A stretch of DNA of 64,000 nucleotides from Amycolatopsis mongoliensis. Its GTDB lineage: Bacteria > Actinomycetota > Actinomycetes > Mycobacteriales > Pseudonocardiaceae. The stretch is taken from NCBI RefSeq assembly GCF_030285665.1, contig NZ_CP127295.1, positions 3,782,001 to 3,846,000 on the forward strand, read 5' to 3'. The notes beneath the pieces are model-generated. The model ran no database searches, was not told the origin of the DNA, and saw only the letters and a program-made list of their open reading frames with translations. Below, in pieces: positions 34,543 through 41,862 of the stretch (its first letter is position 1; each line of letters opens with the position of its first letter). The translations under genes and the position numbers were made by a program.

Positions 34543-34650
34543 GTGCGCAGGGGGAACCGACCTTCGGAGTGCGCTCATCGGGGGCAGCAGCGGCGAATCG
34601 CTCGTGAATTGGTCTGGATTTTTTGGCCGGACGTCGAAGGGACGAGACCC

Positions 34651-34824
34651 ATGCGCGGTACGACCGTTCCGCCCGGGACGCCCTGCCCCACCCCGCGGGC
34701 GGGGGAGCTGCCGATGCACCGGCTGGAGGTGCCGGCCCCGCCCGCGCCGCCGTTCGCCGTCGGCACGTTCGACGAGATCGGGCCGCTGTCGCGGGCGGAG
34801 TTCCCGCACCGGCACACCTTCCAC
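34651..34824 (+). pseudogene. N-terminal fragment of an AraC-family regulator
   Basis: The frame from ATG 34651 gives a short leader and then FAVGTFDEIGPLSRAEFP with HRHTFH, the cupin-type ligand domain start of AraC regulators. The similarity stops abruptly after TFH at about 34824, where a different frame encoding a chitin-binding module begins. No HTH domain is present. It is a broken gene. Confidence 0.7.
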
Positions 34825-34825
34825 G

Positions 34826-34990
34826 CCCACCTCCCCGCCGCCCGGGGGCACCACCTGGGCGGCGGGCACGAGTTACGCGGCGGGTGCCCGCGTCACCTAC
34901 GGCGGCCGGGCCTACTTGTGCCTGCAGGGGCACACCGCCCAGCCGGGCTGGGAGCACCCGGCCGTCCCCGCGCTGTGGCGGGCGGAGTGA
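34826..34990 (+). pseudogene. C-terminal CBM5/12 (chitin-binding) fragment
   Basis: A Pro/Gly/Thr linker (PTSPPPGGTT) leads into WAAGTSYAAGARVTYGG, AYLCLQGHTAQPGWEH and PALW, a complete small CBM5/12 fold as found at the ends of secreted chitinases, ending at TGA 34988-34990. There is no catalytic domain or signal peptide upstream; instead an AraC fragment in another frame abuts it. This is the tail of a lost chitinase-like gene, joined by a deletion. Confidence 0.75.
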
Positions 34991-35092
34991 CCCCCTGAAG
35001 AGGGAGGGACGGGTGGGCCCGGGCGCCGGGACCGCCCGGTTTCCGCACGACAGGCGTCGACCGGGCCCGGCCGGCCTGGGAGATTCGCCGGT

Positions 35093-35854
35093 ATGACGGA
35101 TTCGAAACCGTGGTTCCGGCGCTTCCACCCGGCCACGCCCGGCGCGCCGCGGCTCGTGTGCTTCCCGCACGCCGGCGGGACGGCGAGCTGCTTCCACCCG
35201 CTCTCGGCCACGCTGGCCCCCGGGGTCGACGTGCTGGCCGTGCAGTACCCGGGCCGGCAGGACCGGCACCGCGAACCCCTGGTCGACGACCTGTTCCTGC
35301 TCGCGGACCGGCTGGCGGACGTGCTCGCCGCCGAGGCCGCCGGGCCGATGGCGTTCTTCGGCCACAGCATGGGCGCCACCCTGGCCTTCGAGGTCGCGCG
35401 GCGGCTCGGACCCGGGCTGCTCGGCCTGTTCGTGTCCGGGCGCCGCGCACCGTCGGAGTTCCGTGGGGGCCCGGTCCCCGAGCGGAGTGACGACGAGCTG
35501 CTCGCCGACGTGCGGCGGATCGGCGGCACCGACCCCCGCGTGCTGGCGCACCCCGAGCTCCTGCCCACGGTGCTGCCGGTGCTGCGGAACGACTTCAAGG
35601 CCGCGGCGACCTACTACTACCGGCCGGGGGCCGACGTCGGGTGCCCGGTCCTGGCGCTGTTCGGCGACAGTGACCCGAAGGTCACCGAGGAGGAGGCACG
35701 GCGGTGGGCGGCGCACACGTCCGGGTGCTTCGAGCTGAAGTCGTTCCCGGGCGGCCACTTCTACCTGAACGACAACCTCGGGGAGGTGGGCGGCCTGCTC
35801 GGCGAGCGGCTCACCCGGTGGACGGGTGAGCCGCTCGCTTCAGGTCAGCAGTAG
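35093..35854 (+). CDS. Type II thioesterase
   Basis: A 253-residue alpha/beta hydrolase of the TEII family that clears misprimed carrier proteins in NRPS/PKS systems. CFPHAGG (oxyanion strand) near residue 22, FFGHSMGA with the nucleophilic Ser near residue 90, and PGGHFYL with the catalytic His near residue 220. No NRPS or PKS is in the window, so it is either a stand-alone editor for a distant system or a survivor of a decayed one. The stop overlaps the 3' end of the convergent GH19 gene by about 10 bp. Confidence 0.9.
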   Translation: MTDSKPWFRRFHPATPGAPRLVCFPHAGGTASCFHPLSATLAPGVDVLAVQYPGRQDRHREPLVDDLFLLADRLADVLAAEAAGPMAFFGHSMGATLAFEVARRLGPGLLGLFVSGRRAPSEFRGGPVPERSDDELLADVRRIGGTDPRVLAHPELLPTVLPVLRNDFKAAATYYYRPGADVGCPVLALFGDSDPKVTEEEARRWAAHTSGCFELKSFPGGHFYLNDNLGEVGGLLGERLTRWTGEPLASGQQ

Positions 35855-36915
35855 AGGTTGGCGCCGGGGTCGACGCCGAGGACGGACGTGATCTGGCGGT
35901 ACTTCGAGACCCGGCTCTCGACCTGGGCGGGGTTGCCGCCGTTGCACTCGATCGAGCCGTTGATGCTGCGGATGGTTTCGCCGAAGCCGCGCTGGTTGAC
36001 CATCGCGTCGTGCGGGGTCATCGTGCCGGGGCCGCTCTGGGTGTTCCAGTACCAGAGGCCGGTCTTCCAGGCGACGGCCGCGTTCTGCTCGACCTGCCAG
36101 GGGTTGCCGAGCAGGTCGATGCCGAGGGCGTCGCCGGCGGCCTTGTAGTTGAAGTTCCAGCTCAGCTGGATCGGGCCGCGGCCGTAGTAGGCGGCCTGGC
36201 CGGCGGGGCAGCCGTAGGGCTGGCCGTAGTCGCAGTAGTGCGGGTAGTTGGCCGTGTTCTGCTCGACGATGTAGACGAGCCCGCCGGTTTCGTGGTCGAC
36301 GTTCGCGAGGAACGCCGCGGCTTCCTGCTTCTTCACCGTGTCGCTGCCGGTGCCGGCGAAGCCGGGGTAAGCCGACAGGGCCGCGGTCAGGCCGCTGTAG
36401 GTGTAGAAGCTGTTGCGGCCCGGGAAGATCTGGTTGAACTGGGCTTCGCTGACGACGAACGCGCCCGGGTTGCCCGGGTCGGTGCCGCCGCCGCAGGAGT
36501 AGGGCTCCCAGTACCAGGTGCTGATGATCGGGTCGTAGCCCGGGTTGGCGTTCTTGGCGCGGTAGTAGCCGCCGTTGGTGTAGCGCACGATCGCACCGAC
36601 GTCGTACCACTGCCCCGCCACCCAGTTCGGGTAGCTGCAGGTGGTCCCGCCGCCGCCGTCACAGCTGTAGGGCTCCCAGTACCAGGTGCTGATGATCGGG
36701 TCGTAGCCCGGGTTGGCGTTCTTGGCGCGGTAGTAGCCGCCGTTGGTGTAGCGCACGATCGCGCCCACGTCGTACCACTGGCCCGCGACCCAGTTCGGCG
36801 CACTGCAGGCGGCGGCCGCGGCCTGCGGGGCCTGGCCGGTGGCGGCGGGTACGCCGAGCACGAGCCCGGCGACGGCGGCGAATGCTGACAGGACCGCGAC
36901 AAGGCGTCTTCTCAA
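35845..36915 (-). CDS. Secreted GH19 chitinase with two CBM5/12 modules
   Basis: 356 residues from TTG 36915, which has AAGGAG 10 bases upstream and gives a clean signal peptide (MRRRLVAVLSAFAAVAGLVLG). The frame could also start at ATG 36987. Two nearly identical chitin-binding modules (NWVAGQWYDVGAIVRYTNGG each) precede the GH19 domain, which has ANVDHETGG with the catalytic Glu and YYGRGPIQLSWNFNY with the second acid region. It degrades chitin outside the cell. A strong dre match lies about 110 bp upstream. Confidence 0.9.
   Translation of the reverse strand: MRRRLVAVLSAFAAVAGLVLGVPAATGQAPQAAAAACSAPNWVAGQWYDVGAIVRYTNGGYYRAKNANPGYDPIISTWYWEPYSCDGGGGTTCSYPNWVAGQWYDVGAIVRYTNGGYYRAKNANPGYDPIISTWYWEPYSCGGGTDPGNPGAFVVSEAQFNQIFPGRNSFYTYSGLTAALSAYPGFAGTGSDTVKKQEAAAFLANVDHETGGLVYIVEQNTANYPHYCDYGQPYGCPAGQAAYYGRGPIQLSWNFNYKAAGDALGIDLLGNPWQVEQNAAVAWKTGLWYWNTQSGPGTMTPHDAMVNQRGFGETIRSINGSIECNGGNPAQVESRVSKYRQITSVLGVDPGANLYC
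36499..36762. repeat. Near-perfect direct repeat encoding the two CBM modules
   Basis: Bases 36499-36594 and 36667-36762 are identical over 96 bp, with similarity fading on both sides. This is a recent duplication or gene conversion inside the GH19 gene. Confidence 0.9.
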
Positions 36916-37024
36916 GACTGGCTCACTCCTTCGGCCACGACGGAGTCCGGACGCGGGGGCGCCCGGTGTCGGAGGGGGTGTGCTCATCCGGCCGAGACGA
37001 GGGTGACACCGGTCACTAGAGCAG

Positions 37025-37040
37025 ATTGGTCTAGTCCAGT
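37025..37040. promoter_or_regulatory. DasR-type dre box upstream of GH19 chitinase
   Basis: ATTGGTCTAGTCCAGT matches 14 of 16 positions of the palindromic dre consensus ACTGGTCTAGACCAGT. It lies 110 bp before the chosen TTG start. DasR control by GlcNAc-6-P is established for chitinase genes in Streptomyces. Confidence 0.75.
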
Positions 37041-37225
37041 CAAGGAACCGGGTGAACCGGGCAAGGGGTGTGCGCGAACGACTCCCGAGGTGAACCGCCG
37101 GGGAGCGGGTTCGGCCGTGGAGCCGCGGGAATCCGGCGCGGCGGGCCGCCCGGCGCTCGGGCGGGCCGCATCCGCCGAATGCCGGGTTCCGGACGCCGGG
37201 TCCGCGTGAACGTCCGGCGCCGACG

Positions 37226-37444
37226 TCAGCCGGCCGTCACGCGGCCGGTTCCGCAGCCGAGATCGGCGACCGGGCCGTCCCCGCGGACGAGGTCCGCGAA
37301 CGCCGTGAGCAGCGCGCGGTCCTGGACGTCCTCCGCGATGGGGGACGCGAGCCGGCCGTAGCTCTCGGCGACGATCGAATAGGTGTGGCGGGTGGTGGTC
37401 AGGAAGTCGGTCACGGCGCGCACGGTACCGGCGGGCACCGACAC
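37226..37444 (-). pseudogene. Truncated SAM-dependent methyltransferase
   Basis: A 72-residue frame that ends just after the first SAM-binding motif: RHTYSIVAESYGRLA, then VADLGCGTGRVTAG and a stop. Complete enzymes continue for about 130-150 more residues. Nothing downstream in other frames restores it. It is an N-terminal remnant. Confidence 0.75.
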
Positions 37445-37459
37445 TTTCCGCGTACCGTC

Positions 37460-37636
37460 CTAAGTAGACTCGGCGCGGCCGAGGTGGTCGAGCATCGAGC
37501 GGACGGCTTCGAACTCCCGGGCCTCCTGGCGGCAGTCCGGGCACGCCGAAAGGTGCCGCTCCACCCGCGCCGTCTCGGCGGCGTCGAGCAACCCCAGGCT
37601 GTACGCCCCGAGGTCGGTCCGGTCGTACCGGGCCAT
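37460..37636 (-). CDS. Short zinc-finger (ZAS) anti-sigma-like protein, probably truncated
   Basis: 58 residues from ATG 37636. MARYDRTDLGAYSLGLLDAAE is followed by RHLSACPDC, the His-x3-Cys-x2-Cys core of zinc-containing anti-sigma factors. Normal members continue into a transmembrane helix and an extracellular domain, which are missing, and no sigma factor gene adjoins. It could work as a short soluble anti-sigma protein, but in this debris-rich region a truncated gene is more likely. Confidence 0.6.
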   Translation of the reverse strand: MARYDRTDLGAYSLGLLDAAETARVERHLSACPDCRQEAREFEAVRSMLDHLGRAEST

Positions 37637-37956
37637 GGATCGCGTCTCCGTTTCCGCGTCCCGCAAGGGAACGCCCGCACTACCGGACGTCTCCAGAGTC
37701 CAGACGCGGACGCGGCACCGGCACTGTTCTCCGGTTTTCCACCCGATCGGCCGACAACTTGGGGCGGCGAACAGCCCATGTGAGTGACACGGGGTCGTCA
37801 CGGTACTCACCGGTCCGGACACGGAAAGCATTTCTGCCAGGAATTTCCGCGATTCGGCGTCATGGCTCGCGGGTGGGCTCGTCCGACCTGCGTCGGGCTG
37901 GGATTTCCCGGCTTCGACCTGGGCGAAGGCGATCCGAAAAGAGGAGAGCGAGAGCG
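37637..37956. other. Intergenic region without a gene (320 bp)
   Basis: No supported gene. Only the upstream sequences of the ZAS fragment (leftward) and of the small protein at 37957 (rightward) are seen. Confidence 0.5.
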
Positions 37957-38205
37957 ATGACCGTACGGAGCCACCGGGCGCACGACGTCGTCGAAGAAGT
38001 AGGGGTGTGGCTGGCGGGGGAGTTCGTGGGACGGCTCCCCGCCGCCGAGATCGACCGCGTCGTCAAGGTGACGCGGCTCGACCTCGAAAGCAGCATCGCA
38101 CCGGAGGAGCTCGGGGAGATGCTCCACCGGCTGGGCCGGGCCCGGCTGCAGCGGATCGCGCAGCTGTCCCCGCCCGCGAAGGTGCGGATCCCCCAGGCGC
38201 GCTGA
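37957..38205 (+). CDS. Small three-helix-bundle dimerisation-type protein
   Basis: 82 residues from ATG 37957 with GAGGAGA upstream. The pattern VVEEVGVWLAGEFVGRLP followed by AEIDRVVKVTRLDLE resembles the small N-terminal three-helix domain found in actinobacterial phosphatase-like proteins and as free-standing proteins. No membrane segment or signal. Function unknown. Confidence 0.6.
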   Translation: MTVRSHRAHDVVEEVGVWLAGEFVGRLPAAEIDRVVKVTRLDLESSIAPEELGEMLHRLGRARLQRIAQLSPPAKVRIPQAR

Positions 38206-38227
38206 TCCGCCGCTTTCCCGGGAAGGC

Positions 38228-38521
38228 TCAGCGGGAGGCGGCCGCTTTGATCGTCCGGAGGACCGGTGCCGTCTCCAGGGTGCGGATCGCGTCGAACGCT
38301 CCCAGCCGGTGGGTCGGGTAGTGGTGCAGTGCCGCCGCGTCCGGGCAGAGCGCGTGCGCGACCGGGTTGGCCGGCCGGTCGTCGCCGCGACGAGACCCAC
38401 CCGGAGCAGCGCGTGGGTCGTCGCGCCCAGCGCGGTCGTGTCGACCTCCAGGTCGAAGAAGACCGTGCCGCCGGCCTGGAGGTCGGTCAGCCGGCGCGCG
38501 ACGGTCGCCGCGGACCAGCCG
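38228..38521 (-). pseudogene. Decayed Lrp/AsnC-family regulator
   Basis: The minus strand encodes GWSAATVARRLTDLQAGGTV and GATTHALLRVGLVAATTG in one frame. After a one-base shift it encodes VAHALCPDAAALHHY, GAFDAIRTLETAPVLRTIKA and a stop at 38228. Compared with intact relatives, about 20 residues between ALLRVG and VAATTG are missing. The N-terminal HTH is also absent. Both a deletion and a frameshift are present, so this is a pseudogene. Confidence 0.8.
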
Positions 38522-38642
38522 GTGGCTCGGCGGGCTCTACCTGGCCGACGGCACGGCGACCACGGCGCTCGGCGTCGCCGCCGGGCTGACCGTGGCCACC
38601 GCGATCGCGGTCGTGCCGATCAGTAGTCGTCGCGGCCGGTGA
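38516..38642 (+). pseudogene. Possible C-terminal tail of a membrane transporter
   Basis: On the plus strand, LGGLYLADGTATTALGVAAG and TVATAIAVVPISS resemble the last transmembrane helix of an MFS protein. It abuts the Lrp remnant and overlaps the end of the YbjN-like gene. It may be another deletion joint, but the match is short. Confidence 0.3.
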
Positions 38643-39027
38643 ACTGCTGCTCCAGCAGCTCGGCCGCGCCGGCCACCAGCTCCAGCGGGTCGATGAACTC
38701 GTTGATGTCGAGGTTGATCAGCGGCAGCGAGTGGCGCAGCACGAGGTGATCGCCCATCACCGCGAGCCCGCCCACGACGGTCGAGTTGCCCACCTCGGTC
38801 AGCACCTCGAGGAGGTCGACCTCGTCGTGGCGGGCGAACGGCGTCGCGATCTGGACCCAGTCCTCGCGCTGGTCGAGGATCTCCCGCGCGATCACCATGA
38901 TCTGGGCCCGCTGCTCGGTGTCGGGGTCGTCGCCGAAGAGCAGCCGGATGCGGATCTCGTCGGGATCGTCGCGCACCACCCGGTATTCCTGCCTGATGTA
39001 AGTGACGAGATCGCCCCACTCGGCCAT
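38620..39027 (-). CDS. YbjN / type III secretion chaperone-like domain protein
   Basis: 135 residues with mixed alpha/beta pattern (YRVVRDDPDEIRIRLLFG, LVLRHSLPLINLDI, FIDPLELVAGAAELLE) as in actinobacterial YbjN-domain proteins, which are thought to be stability or chaperone factors. Its ATG overlaps the stop of the aldo/keto reductase gene (ATGA), so it is translationally coupled to it. Function unknown. Confidence 0.75.
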   Translation of the reverse strand: MAEWGDLVTYIRQEYRVVRDDPDEIRIRLLFGDDPDTEQRAQIMVIAREILDQREDWVQIATPFARHDEVDLLEVLTEVGNSTVVGGLAVMGDHLVLRHSLPLINLDINEFIDPLELVAGAAELLEQQFTGRDDY

Positions 39028-39896
39028 CAGGCGGCCCCGATCCGGTCGAGGTCGGCCAGGACGTCGGCCGGCAGTTCGAGCGATGCCGCGGCGAGGTTCT
39101 CGCGCAGGTGCTCGAGCGACGACGTCCCGGGGATGAGCAGCATCGACGACGACCGCTGCAGCAGCCAGGCCAGCGCGACCTGCATCGGCGTCGCGCCGAC
39201 GCGGGCGGCGCAGTCGTCGAGGATGTCCGACTGCAACGGGCTGAAGCCGCCGAGCGGGAAGTACGGCACGAAGGCGATGCCCTCGGCGGCGCACTTGTCG
39301 ACGAGGTCGTCGTTTTCGCGGTGCGCCAGGTTGTACTGGTTCTGCACGCAGACGACGGGCGCGATCGCCTTGGCCTCGTCGAGCTGCTCCGCGGTGACGT
39401 GGCTGACGCCGAGGTGCTTGATCAGGCCCTGCTGCCGCAGCTCGGCGAGCACGCCGAAGGGCTCGGCGAGCGACATCCGCACCGGGTAGTCGCCGGCGGC
39501 GTTGCCCAGGCGCAGGTTCACCACGTCGAGGGCGTCGACGCCGAGGCTCCGGAGGTTGTCGTGCACGGCCCGGGTCAGCTCGTCGGCGGACAACGCGGGC
39601 GGCCACGCCTTGTCGGGCGTCCGCCGCGCACCGACCTTCGTCACGATCGTCAGCGACTCCGGGTACGGGTGGAGGGCCTCCTTGAGCACCGCGTTCACGG
39701 TGTGCGGCCCGTAGTAGTCGCTGGTGTCGATGTGGGTGACGCCGCTTTCGACGGCTTCGCGCAGCACGGCGACCGCGGTGTCGTGGTCACGCGGCGGTCC
39801 CCAGACACCGGGGCCGGCCAGCTGCATGGCCCCGTACCCCATCCGGGTCACGGGGACTTCCCCGCCGAGGCTGAAAGTGCCGCCCAGGTTTGCCAT
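39027..39896 (-). CDS. Aldo/keto reductase
   Basis: 289 residues, NADPH-dependent reductase barrel. HIDTSDYYGPH contains the catalytic Asp and Tyr, VTKVGARR the Lys, and IPGTSSLEHLRENL the cofactor phosphate-binding motif. It lies in a leftward unit with the YbjN-like gene. The substrate is unknown. Confidence 0.92.
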   Translation of the reverse strand: MANLGGTFSLGGEVPVTRMGYGAMQLAGPGVWGPPRDHDTAVAVLREAVESGVTHIDTSDYYGPHTVNAVLKEALHPYPESLTIVTKVGARRTPDKAWPPALSADELTRAVHDNLRSLGVDALDVVNLRLGNAAGDYPVRMSLAEPFGVLAELRQQGLIKHLGVSHVTAEQLDEAKAIAPVVCVQNQYNLAHRENDDLVDKCAAEGIAFVPYFPLGGFSPLQSDILDDCAARVGATPMQVALAWLLQRSSSMLLIPGTSSLEHLRENLAAASLELPADVLADLDRIGAA

Positions 39897-39942
39897 TCCG
39901 CTCCTCAGGTAGGTGGCGTTCCGCCGAGGAGTCTAGGGACGA

Positions 39943-41124
39943 TCAGCTGCACGCGCCCTTGCCGCGCAGCACGCGCGTCACCGACTCCTGCACCCGCGCC
40001 TTGGGCAGTTCGCCGGACCCGACGGCCTGCACCAGCCGGTTCAGCACCTCGTCCACGCGGCCCCCGGACGACCACAACGCCTCGTCCGCGCCGGCCTGCA
40101 GCGCCTTCAGCACGGCGTCCGGCAGCGAGTACTGCGCCGTGATCGCCTTCATCGCGCCGAGGTCGTCGGTCAGGACCAGGCCGGTGAACCCGAACTCGGT
40201 CCGCAGCAGCCGGTACGCGGCCGGCGAGATCGACGCCGGGACGCCGCCGGTCAGATCGGGCACGTCGAGGTGGCCGACCATGACCGCGACCGGGCCGTAG
40301 TCCGCGAGGTTCCGGTACGGCACCAGGTCCACCGCCCGCAGCTGCGCGAGCGGCGGCGTCACGACCGTGCCCTTGTGCGAGTCGCCCGAGCCGTGGCCGT
40401 GGCCCGGGAAGTGCTTCAGCACCGGCTGGACCCCGCCGTCGCGCAGGCCCGCCGCGAACGCCGCGGCATACGTCTTCACGCGGTTCGGGTCGGGGCTGAA
40501 GGACCGGTCGCCGATGACGTCGTCGTCCGGGGCGTCGGTGACGTCGGTGTCCGGCGCGAAGTCGACCGTCACGCCGCGGGCGCGCAGCCGGCGGCCGCGG
40601 TCGGCGGCCAGCGCGCGGACCTCGGCCGGGGACTTCGTCGCTGCCATCTCGCGGGCCGAGGGGATCTCGCCGTCGAGGTCGTCGATGCGCTGGACGCGGC
40701 CGCCCTCTTCGTCGACCGACACCGCCACCGGCAGCTTGGCCGCGGCCTGGACGGCGTCCAGGGAACGATCTTTCAACAACGCTGTTGCGTTACCGCCGAT
40801 GAAGATCCCGCCGACCTGGTTGTCGCGCACCACCGACACCGCGGCGCCCGGGTTGTCGCCGGACACCCCGACGACGACGAGCTGCGCGACCTGGCCGCGG
40901 ACGTCGAGGCCGTCGACCAGCGACGCGCAGTCACCGGGCCGCTTCAGGGCCGATGTCGGAGCAGGGGAAGCCGGGGCGGCCGTCCGGGAAGAAGACGGGG
41001 GCGGAACCGGCGACCGCGGGATCGCCAGCCCGGACACGGTCTCCGACTGACAACCCGTGACCAGGGAACTCACGACAGCGATGCAGAGCGCCACCCCCAA
41101 GGCGGCCGGACGTCGGTGGCTCAT
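39943..41124 (-). CDS. GH3 beta-N-acetylhexosaminidase-like lipoprotein
   Basis: 393 residues from ATG 41124, preceded by AAGGG. Lipoprotein signal with lipobox LVTGC. The GH3 barrel contains SVDEEGGRVQR and KHFPGHGHGSGDSH, the NagZ-type loop with the catalytic Asp-His pair, and VLTDDLGAMKAI with the nucleophilic Asp. It probably removes GlcNAc from peptidoglycan or chitin fragments at the outer face of the membrane. Divergent from the LuxR-ABC operon. Confidence 0.9.
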   Translation of the reverse strand: MSHRRPAALGVALCIAVVSSLVTGCQSETVSGLAIPRSPVPPPSSSRTAAPASPAPTSALKRPGDCASLVDGLDVRGQVAQLVVVGVSGDNPGAAVSVVRDNQVGGIFIGGNATALLKDRSLDAVQAAAKLPVAVSVDEEGGRVQRIDDLDGEIPSAREMAATKSPAEVRALAADRGRRLRARGVTVDFAPDTDVTDAPDDDVIGDRSFSPDPNRVKTYAAAFAAGLRDGGVQPVLKHFPGHGHGSGDSHKGTVVTPPLAQLRAVDLVPYRNLADYGPVAVMVGHLDVPDLTGGVPASISPAAYRLLRTEFGFTGLVLTDDLGAMKAITAQYSLPDAVLKALQAGADEALWSSGGRVDEVLNRLVQAVGSGELPKARVQESVTRVLRGKGACS

Positions 41125-41173
41125 CGGTCCCTTCACTGGTCGGCGTGCCCCACGACGGTAGTCGACGGCCCGG

Positions 41174-41221
41174 CTTCACGATGTGAAGAAGGCCTGCACC
41201 CCGGTTAGAGAATTCGTGAAG
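41174..41221. promoter_or_regulatory. CTTCAC/GTGAAG operator before the LuxR-ABC operon
   Basis: CTTCAC-GAT-GTGAAG (41174-41188) plus a further GTGAAG at 41216-41221, 33 bp downstream of the first. The same design precedes the second atypical LuxR gene (54196-54233), which suggests binding by this regulator pair. Confidence 0.65.
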
Positions 41222-41274
41222 GCGGCCTCAGCAGACTGGCACCACCAGGACACGGACAGTGCGGAGGGGTCTTG

Positions 41275-41853
41275 ATGGACCAGGTGCGAGTGGCGGCGTG
41301 GGCGTCGGACCCGATCGCGCTCACGGGGCTGATCAACCACCTGAAGTCCCGGCCGGAGCTGCTGGTCGTGCCGCGTGCCCGGCGGGGCGAGGCGGCCGTG
41401 CTCGTGTTCGCCGTGGGGCAGGTCGACCGCGAGGTGATCGCCGCGCTGCGGGCCGCCTCCGCCGAGTCGCCGGCCGCGATCGTGCTGGTCGCCGGGCACG
41501 TCGACCCCGGGCACCTCGGCCTGCTCGCCGACTGCCACGTCTCCGCCGTGCTGCCGCGGACCGCGCTCGACCGGCTCACCGGCAGCGTGCTGGCCGCCGC
41601 GCGGGGGCGCACCGCGCCGCTGCGCGACCAGCTCGAGGCCCTCGCTCACGAGGGCACCACGGCGGCGCTCACGCCGCGCGAGGTGGATGTGCTTCGCCTG
41701 ATGGCCGAAGGCTGGGACACTGCCGAGATCGCGGGCAAGCTCTGCTACTCGGAGCGGACCGTGAAGAACGTCATCTACGCCATGACCAACCGGCTCAACC
41801 TGCGCAACCGGCCGCACGCGGTCGCCTACGCCGTGCGGGCCGGTGTGATCTGA
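41275..41853 (+). CDS. Atypical LuxR/NarL-type regulator with degenerate receiver
   Basis: 192 residues. The N-terminal half has the receiver shape but lacks the phospho-acceptor: the expected D in the strand reads AVLVFAVG. The C-terminal LuxR HTH is complete: LTPREVDVLRLMAEGWDTAEIAGKL, then YSERTVKNVIYAMTNRLNL. ATG 41275 follows GGAGGGG. It is 9 bp before an ABC sugar operon and paralogous to the protein at 54256. It probably senses something other than phosphorylation. Confidence 0.85.
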   Translation: MDQVRVAAWASDPIALTGLINHLKSRPELLVVPRARRGEAAVLVFAVGQVDREVIAALRAASAESPAAIVLVAGHVDPGHLGLLADCHVSAVLPRTALDRLTGSVLAAARGRTAPLRDQLEALAHEGTTAALTPREVDVLRLMAEGWDTAEIAGKLCYSERTVKNVIYAMTNRLNLRNRPHAVAYAVRAGVI

Positions 41854-41862
41854 GGAAGCCCG

